From VRUE01 sp963748075 (GTDB lineage Bacteria > Actinomycetota > Thermoleophilia > Solirubrobacterales > 70-9): a DNA stretch of 16,782 bases. The translations under genes and the position numbers were made by a program. The stretch spans positions 1-16,782 of the forward strand of contig CAVVHQ010000022.1 of the NCBI GenBank assembly GCA_963748075.1, written 5' to 3'. Positions 12,633 through 16,782 of the stretch are shown here, one piece after another. How positions within the stretch are numbered: position 1 is the stretch's first letter; each line of letters begins with the position of its first letter. The notes beneath the pieces are model-generated. The model searched no databases. It worked only from the letters and a program-made list of their open reading frames with translations, and had not been told where the DNA came from.

Positions 12633-14330
12633 TCAGGTCTCCTGGTACAGCGGCCCGTCGCCGCCCTCGGGCAGGGTGAGGCGGCCCCCCTTGGCGGTGA
12701 TCGCGCCGCACTGCACGCAGTTGGAGGCGGTGACGTGGACGTCGACCTCGGCGGCGCCGTCCTCGAGCTGCTCGTCGGGGATCTCGTAGACCTGGGCCGG
12801 ACACATCGAGACCCAGGTCTGGGCGACCTCGCGCGGCACCCTGGTCTGGACGCGGATGTGATTGGGGGCGTCGTCGCGGGTCGCGTTGCCCGAGAGGAAG
12901 ACCGAGTCGAGCTTGTTGAAGGTCAGCTCGTTGTCGGGCTTGGGGTACATGTCGGCCGCATCGCCCAACTCCATCGCGTTCTCGGCGTCGTCCTCGCCCT
13001 TCCAGTGGCCGGGCGGGAAGATGCCGTTGGTGAGCGCCCAGCCGTTGGCGATCGCGCCGCCGACGAAGAAGCCCTTGGAGAACGCCTGGCGCACGTTGCG
13101 CGACTTCTGGAGGTCCTTCTCGATCGGCGAGTTGTGGACCTTCTCGTCGTAGGCCTCGAAGTTGACCGAGTCCTGCTTGAGCGCGTCGACGATCGCCTCC
13201 GCCGCGTACATCCCGGCGTGCATCGCGTAGTGGACGCCCTTCAGGGTCGGGATGTTGACCATGCTCGCGGCGTCGCCGGCGACGACCATGCCGGGCACGG
13301 CGAGTCGCTTCGGCATCGCGTAGTAGCCGCCTGAGGGGATCGTCTTCGCCCCCCAGGCGACCCGCTTGCCGCCCTCCAGGATCTTCTCGATGAACGGGTG
13401 GGTCTTGATCAGCTGCAGCGCGTCGTGGCAGGAGAAGGTGGCGTCGGTGTAGTCGAGACCGACGACCAGGCCGAGGCAGACCTTGTCCTCGCCCATCGGG
13501 TAGATGAAGCTGCCGCCGAACTCGTTGAGGCGGGCGGACTTGCGCAGCGGCCAGCCCATCGTGTGGATCACCCGGTCGAGCGGCTTCGGCACCTCCCAGA
13601 TCTCTTTGACGCCGATCTCCCAGCGCATCGGGTCGGCGCCGTGCATGTCGAAGTAGTCGTAGGCCGCGTAGGTCAGGTGACCGACCGTGCCCTCGGCCAG
13701 CACCGTCGCCTTGGCGACCACGTCGGAGCCGGGCTCGAAGTTGCTCAGCTCTTCGCCCTCCCTGCCTCGGCCGCGGTCGCCGGAGCGCACGCCCTTGACG
13801 ACGCGGTCCTCGACCAGCAGCTTCGTCGCCGCGGTCTCGGAGAGGACGTAGACGCCGGCCTCTTCGGCCTTGTCGGCGAGGAAGCGGCCCAGCTTCGAGA
13901 CCGAGGTGACGTAGTTGCCGTGGTTGCGGAAGTTGGGCGGCGGCGGCTTCAGCGGGATCGCTCTGCTCTTGGTCAGCAGGTAGACCGCGTCCTTGGTCAC
14001 CTCCTGGTAGACCGGCCACTCGGACTTCGGCAGGTCGGGAAACAGCTCTTCCATCGCCGAGGGCTTCATGTTCGCCCCCGAGAGCAGGTGCGCCCCGGCG
14101 ACTTTGCCCTTCTCGATCAGCGCCACCGGCACCTCGCCCAGCTTCTCGGTCAGCTCCGGCTCGTCCTCCAGCAGCTGCATCAGCTTGTTCGCGCAGGCGA
14201 GGCCCGCCGGGCCGCCGCCGACGATCGCCACCCCGACCTCGATCCGGTCCTCCTCGGGATCGGTCGGCGGACCGATCACGTCGGCCGAATCGAACGGCGG
14301 CGGGAACTCGCTGGGCTTCACGGCGGGCAT
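12633..14330 (-). CDS. Electron-transfer flavoprotein:quinone oxidoreductase (FixC/ETF-QO)
   Basis: A 565-residue membrane-associated flavoprotein that takes electrons from reduced ETF and passes them to the quinone pool. The FAD fingerprint VGGGPAGL is at 37-44, GDAASM is the second FAD contact, and the long middle region with PSGGYYAMPKR fits ETF-QO. The C-terminal iron-sulfur domain is recognisable from CPAQVYE (Cys510) and NCVQC (Cys538, Cys541), but the canonical fourth ligand (NCxxCKxC) reads NCVQCGAIT, so only three of four cluster cysteines are present. ATG 14330 has a good Shine-Dalgarno (AAAGGAG, five-base spacing). It is the last gene of the etfB-etfA-ETF-QO operon, and a family B element follows its stop. 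Confidence 0.93.
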   Translation of the reverse strand: MPAVKPSEFPPPFDSADVIGPPTDPEEDRIEVGVAIVGGGPAGLACANKLMQLLEDEPELTEKLGEVPVALIEKGKVAGAHLLSGANMKPSAMEELFPDLPKSEWPVYQEVTKDAVYLLTKSRAIPLKPPPPNFRNHGNYVTSVSKLGRFLADKAEEAGVYVLSETAATKLLVEDRVVKGVRSGDRGRGREGEELSNFEPGSDVVAKATVLAEGTVGHLTYAAYDYFDMHGADPMRWEIGVKEIWEVPKPLDRVIHTMGWPLRKSARLNEFGGSFIYPMGEDKVCLGLVVGLDYTDATFSCHDALQLIKTHPFIEKILEGGKRVAWGAKTIPSGGYYAMPKRLAVPGMVVAGDAASMVNIPTLKGVHYAMHAGMYAAEAIVDALKQDSVNFEAYDEKVHNSPIEKDLQKSRNVRQAFSKGFFVGGAIANGWALTNGIFPPGHWKGEDDAENAMELGDAADMYPKPDNELTFNKLDSVFLSGNATRDDAPNHIRVQTRVPREVAQTWVSMCPAQVYEIPDEQLEDGAAEVDVHVTASNCVQCGAITAKGGRLTLPEGGDGPLYQET

Positions 14331-14355
14331 CTGGGCTCCTTTGCGCGTCTGGGGC

Positions 14356-14382
14356 GAAGGCTGAGCCGGCGGCTCAGCCTCC
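14356..14382 (-). repeat. Hairpin over the etfA stop codon
   Basis: aggctgagcc (14358-14367) and ggctcagcct (14371-14380) pair perfectly with a 3-base loop. The stem extends by A14357-C14381, which is a U-G wobble in the minus-strand RNA, and by G14356-C14382. The etfA stop (14374-14376) lies inside the arm. No U-tract follows, and ETF-QO begins 26 bases later with its own strong ribosome-binding site. Possible roles are attenuation or RNA processing that sets etfA and ETF-QO levels apart. Confidence 0.65.
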
Positions 14383-15348
14383 CTTCTTCGCCTTGATCGC
14401 CTCGGTCAGCTTGGGGACGATCTTGTGCAGGTCGCCGACCACGCCGAGGTCGGAGAACTCGAAGATCGGCGCGTTCTGGTCCTTGTTGATCGCCAGGATG
14501 TTCTCCGAGCTCTGCATCCCGACCTTGTGCTGGATCGCGCCGGAGATCCCCGTGGCCAGGTAGAGCTTCGGCGCGACGGTCTTGCCGGTCTGGCCGATCT
14601 GGGCCGCGTAGGGGTACCAGCCGGCGTCGACCACGGCGCGGGTCGCGGCGACCGCCCCGCCCATCGCCTCGGCCAGCTGCTCGCAGAGCTCGAAGCCCTC
14701 CGCGGCGCCGAGGCCGCGGCCGCCGCCGACCAGGATCTCGGCGTCCTCGATGTTGACGTCGGCGCCGCGCTGCTCGCCGCGCTGCACCATCGTCGCCTTG
14801 GTCGACCAGGGCGACAGCTCGACCTCGACGTCGACCAGCTCGGCGCTGCCGCCGCTCTCCTCGGCGTCGAAGGCGTTGAGCCGGCTGATGATGATCCCCG
14901 GCTCGTCGACGTAGCCGACGTCGGCGACCTGCGAGTCCTGGAGGATCGGCCGCTTGGCGACCAGCTTGCCGTCCTGCGCCGTCACCTCGGTGACCTCCAT
15001 GGTGACGCCGGCGTTCAGCCGCGCGGTCAGCCCGGCGCCGATCTCGAAGCCGAGCAGCCCGCCGCCGAACAACGCGTAGGAGAAGCCCTGGTCCTGGATC
15101 ACCTTGGCCATCGCGTCGATGATCGGCTGGGCCAGCCCCTCGGGCGCGCCCTTGGCCCGGTAGACCTTCGCCGCGCCCCAGTTGCCGAGCGCGGCGCAGG
15201 CGTCGTCCGCGACCTCGCCGACCACCAGCGCAGCGGCCTCGCCGCCCACCTCGCCGGCCAGCTTCGCCGCCTCGGAGATCGCCCCGAGCGAGTTCTTGTT
15301 GAAGTTGCCCTCGTCGTCGTGGAGGGCGTAAACCAGGATGCCACTCAT
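14374..15348 (-). CDS. etfA: Electron transfer flavoprotein alpha subunit
   Basis: The 324-residue FAD-binding subunit of ETF, which collects electrons from acyl-CoA and related dehydrogenases. The C-terminal FAD domain is textbook: GGGRGLG (208-214), AATRAVVDAGW (234-244), QIGQTGKTVAPKLY (250-263), ATGISGAIQH (265-274) and FSDLGVVGDL (298-307). The N-terminal Rossmann-like half contacts EtfB. ATG 15348 follows the etfB TAG with no gap, and the Shine-Dalgarno-like GAGGAAG is inside the end of etfB, so translation is probably coupled to give a 1:1 ratio. A strong hairpin overlaps its own stop codon. Confidence 0.97.
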   Translation of the reverse strand: MSGILVYALHDDEGNFNKNSLGAISEAAKLAGEVGGEAAALVVGEVADDACAALGNWGAAKVYRAKGAPEGLAQPIIDAMAKVIQDQGFSYALFGGGLLGFEIGAGLTARLNAGVTMEVTEVTAQDGKLVAKRPILQDSQVADVGYVDEPGIIISRLNAFDAEESGGSAELVDVEVELSPWSTKATMVQRGEQRGADVNIEDAEILVGGGRGLGAAEGFELCEQLAEAMGGAVAATRAVVDAGWYPYAAQIGQTGKTVAPKLYLATGISGAIQHKVGMQSSENILAINKDQNAPIFEFSDLGVVGDLHKIVPKLTEAIKAKKGG

Positions 15349-16140
15349 CTAGATCAGCTTCCTCTCGTCGAGCCAGGCGACGATCTTCTCGACCGTCTCG
15401 GCGGTGTCCTCGTCCTCGATGATCTCCCCGGCCTCCTTCTGGGGCGGCGGGTTGAGCGCCAGGACGCTCGTCTTCGAGCCGGCCTCGCCGGCCATCGCGG
15501 CGTCGATCCCGACGTCGCCGGTCGCCTTGCCGTCCAGCGGTTTCTTCTTCGCCCCCATGATCGCTTTGAGGCTCGGGTAGCGCGGCTCGTTGATCGCGTC
15601 GCCGACGCTGATCACGGCCGGCAGCTCGACCTCGACGGTGTCGTAGCCGTACTCGGCCTGGCGCTCGCAGCGCAGCTTGCCGTCAGTGACGTCGATCTTG
15701 ATCACCTGGGTCAGCGAGGGCATCTGCAGGTGGTCGGCGACGACCGCGCCGATCGTGTAGCACTCGCCGTCGTCGGACTGCTGGCCGAGCAGCACCAGGT
15801 CGGGGCTCTCGGACTCGAGCACCTTGGCCAGCGAGTAGCCGGTGGCGCAGACGTCGGAACCGGCCAGCGCGTCGTCGGAGAGGTGCACCGAGCGGTCGGC
15901 GCCGAGCGCCACCGCCTTGTGCAGGGCGCGGACGGCGGATTCGGGGCCCATCGTCACCGCGACGACCTCATCGACCGGGATTGCGCCGCCTTCCTTGATC
16001 TGCATGGCGGCCTCGATCGCATGGGTGTCGAAGGGGTTCAGGTTTTTCTCGCCGCTGCGGTCCAGGCGCATCGTCTCGGGGTCGATTCGCTTCTGGACGG
16101 CGGCGTCCGGTACCTCCTTGACCAGGACGCAGATCTTCAA
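15349..16140 (-). CDS. etfB: Electron transfer flavoprotein beta subunit
   Basis: The 263-residue AMP-binding subunit of ETF. Landmarks are the N-terminal KICVLVKEVPD, NPFDTHAIEAA (35-45), LLGQQSDDGE (117-126) and the ETF-beta signature EPRYPSLKAIMGAKKKP (185-201). Translation starts at TTG 16140. The protein begins exactly where the family begins, and AAGGAGGG lies eight bases upstream; no ATG or GTG is nearby. The frame is open to 16323, but that extension reads through the promoter region and is not protein-like. It leads the etfB-etfA-ETF-QO operon. Two 6-4-6 palindromes lie in its promoter region. Confidence 0.96.
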   Translation of the reverse strand: MKICVLVKEVPDAAVQKRIDPETMRLDRSGEKNLNPFDTHAIEAAMQIKEGGAIPVDEVVAVTMGPESAVRALHKAVALGADRSVHLSDDALAGSDVCATGYSLAKVLESESPDLVLLGQQSDDGECYTIGAVVADHLQMPSLTQVIKIDVTDGKLRCERQAEYGYDTVEVELPAVISVGDAINEPRYPSLKAIMGAKKKPLDGKATGDVGIDAAMAGEAGSKTSVLALNPPPQKEAGEIIEDEDTAETVEKIVAWLDERKLI

Positions 16141-16174
16141 GTTCAAGCCCTCCTTGGCTGGCTGCTCAGGCCGG

Positions 16175-16196
16175 TTGACTGACGAGTCAATCAGTC
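16175..16196. promoter_or_regulatory. etfB: Palindromic candidate operator 1 upstream of etfB
   Basis: TTGACT (16175-16180) and AGTCAA (16185-16190) form a perfect inverted repeat with a 4-base spacer. It overlaps a second inverted repeat, gactga (16177-16182) with tcagtc (16191-16196). On the minus strand an AT-rich TAATAGATAG stretch, a possible -10 box, lies just upstream, so the palindrome would sit at the transcription start. The shape fits TetR- or FadR-type repressors of fatty-acid catabolism, but the regulator is not identifiable here. Confidence 0.5.
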
Positions 16197-16226
16197 TATC
16201 TATTACACGCGACGGTGTGACTCGAC

Positions 16227-16242
16227 CGTGATGCTTATCACG
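16227..16242. promoter_or_regulatory. etfB: Palindromic candidate operator 2 upstream of etfB
   Basis: CGTGAT (16227-16232) and ATCACG (16237-16242) form a perfect inverted repeat with a 4-base spacer, the same 6-4-6 geometry as the site at 16175-16190 but a different sequence. It lies on the promoter-distal side, where an activator or a second regulator could bind. The centre-to-centre distance between the two palindromes is about 52 bases, close to five helical turns. Confidence 0.4.
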
Positions 16243-16257
16243 ACTAGAAACGGAGGG

Positions 16258-16366
16258 GCGTGTCCCGGTAGGGGTGGAACGTCTTGTACTTTTTCCGCGG
16301 CCAGGCCGACGGACAGCCGACAATTGTCTTCGGAAAAAGTTAAGTGGAACCCCTACCGGGACACGC
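16258..16366 (-). repeat. Family A palindromic element, copy 2 (between B12-domain gene and etf promoter)
   Basis: The outer arms 16258-16275 and 16349-16366 pair perfectly over 18 bases. The inner stem is 16289-16297 with 16331-16339. Alignment to copy 1 is gap-free over 99 bases. The outermost stem has a different sequence from copy 1 (gcgtg/cacgc here, agaaccta/taggttct there) but is fully paired in both. The inner stem shows a T-A to C-G replacement (2820/2856 against 16296/16332). It starts two bases beyond the stop of the cobalamin-binding gene. Confidence 0.9.
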
Positions 16367-16368
16367 TC

Positions 16369-16782
16369 CTAACCTTCCTGCTCGTGGCGCTCTGCGGCGC
16401 CCTTCTCGATGAACTCGACGATCTCGTCCGTCCCCGCTCCCGGCGTGAACACGGCGGCGACGCCAAGCCGCTTCAACTCGGGGATGTCCTCGGCAGGGAT
16501 CGTCCCCCCGACCGTGACCAGGACGTCGTCGACGCCCTGCTCGGCCAGCAGCTCGACCACCCGCGGCACCAGCGTCATGTGAGCCCCGGAGAGGATCGAG
16601 AGGCCGACCGCGTCGGCGTCCTCCTGGATCACCGTCTCGGCGATCTGCTCCGGCGTCTGGTGCAGGCCGGTGTAGATCACCTCCATGCCGGCGTCGCGCA
16701 GCGCCCGGGCGATGATCTTGGCGCCGCGATCGTGCCCGTCGAGGCCGGGCTTGGCGACGACGACGCGGATCTTGCGGGCGGT
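16369..16782 (-). CDS. Cobalamin-binding domain protein of the methylmalonyl-CoA mutase type (5' end off window)
   Basis: About 137 residues are in the window, ending at TAG 16369-16371. The B12-binding motif D-x-H-x-x-G is present as DGHDRG (15-20 of the visible part), after IRVVVAKPGL. It is followed by the S-x-L element in GLSILSGAHMT and by VTVGGTIP. All belong to the Rossmann-like cobalamin domain of acyl-CoA mutases. A stand-alone domain is about 140 residues, so only a few N-terminal residues are probably missing and this is likely a separate small subunit. It could instead be the tail of a full-length mutase. Position next to the ETF operon fits odd-chain or branched acyl-CoA metabolism. 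Confidence 0.9.
   Translation of the reverse strand, partial: TARKIRVVVAKPGLDGHDRGAKIIARALRDAGMEVIYTGLHQTPEQIAETVIQEDADAVGLSILSGAHMTLVPRVVELLAEQGVDDVLVTVGGTIPAEDIPELKRLGVAAVFTPGAGTDEIVEFIEKGAAERHEQEG

Noticed and set aside
12556..14019. A 487-codon minus-strand frame inside ETF-QO
   Set aside because: Off-frame shadow of a well-recognised flavoprotein; composition is dominated by Arg, Gly and Pro.
16141..16323. N-terminal extension of etfB to an upstream start at 16323
   Set aside because: It would translate the promoter palindromes and part of the family A element. The family starts at the TTG 16140 position, and a strong Shine-Dalgarno lies directly before it.

Overview
This GC-rich window has long open frames, GTG and TTG starts, and arginine/alanine-rich reading in shadow frames. 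It looks like an actinomycete-type chromosome. The rpmE / YqhQ-like / prfA / prmC / tsaC / glyA order and the style of the ETF genes suggest a deep-branching, Thermoleophilia-like Actinomycetota. That placement is inference only. Nearly all genes lie on the minus strand. The exceptions are one alpha/beta hydrolase and one doubtful small ORF.

Layout, left to right. (1) 1-5616: a translation and one-carbon cluster, read right to left: rpmE (L31), a YqhQ/DUF1385 membrane protein, prfA (RF1), prmC (RF methyltransferase), tsaC/sua5 (tRNA t6A) and glyA (SHMT, running off the left edge). glyA carries an apparent one-base insertion near 788-789. (2) 5619-7148: a tetR regulator divergent from an alpha/beta hydrolase, with a palindrome over the tetR start. 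(3) 7353-11325: a tightly overlapping surface-glycan or glycolipid operon: DegT-type PLP aminotransferase, then a single ORF joining an NAD-dependent sugar epimerase to an MGDG-synthase-like glycosyltransferase, then a polysaccharide deacetylase. (4) 11544-12443: a DMT/EamA-like membrane protein. (5) 12633-16140: an electron-transfer operon etfB-etfA-ETF:quinone oxidoreductase, which passes electrons from acyl-CoA dehydrogenases to the quinone pool. (6) 16369-16782: a cobalamin-binding mutase domain protein.

The most unusual content is between the genes. Two families of large structured palindromes each occur twice. Family A is at 2779-2893 and 16258-16366. Family B is at 4001-4347 and 12475-12629. 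Within each family the core has the same length in both copies (99 and 116 bases), and differences inside stems are mostly compensatory. All four copies have the same orientation and begin at, or within a few bases of, the stop codon of the gene upstream of them. Smaller inverted repeats likewise overlap or closely follow the stops of tsaC, prmC, rpmE, etfA, the deacetylase, the DMT gene and the hydrolase, usually without a U-tract. The window therefore suggests a genome-wide class of stop-codon-abutting RNA (or DNA) hairpins, two of them in elaborate repeat-family forms.

No tRNA, rRNA, CRISPR array, transposase or phage gene was seen.
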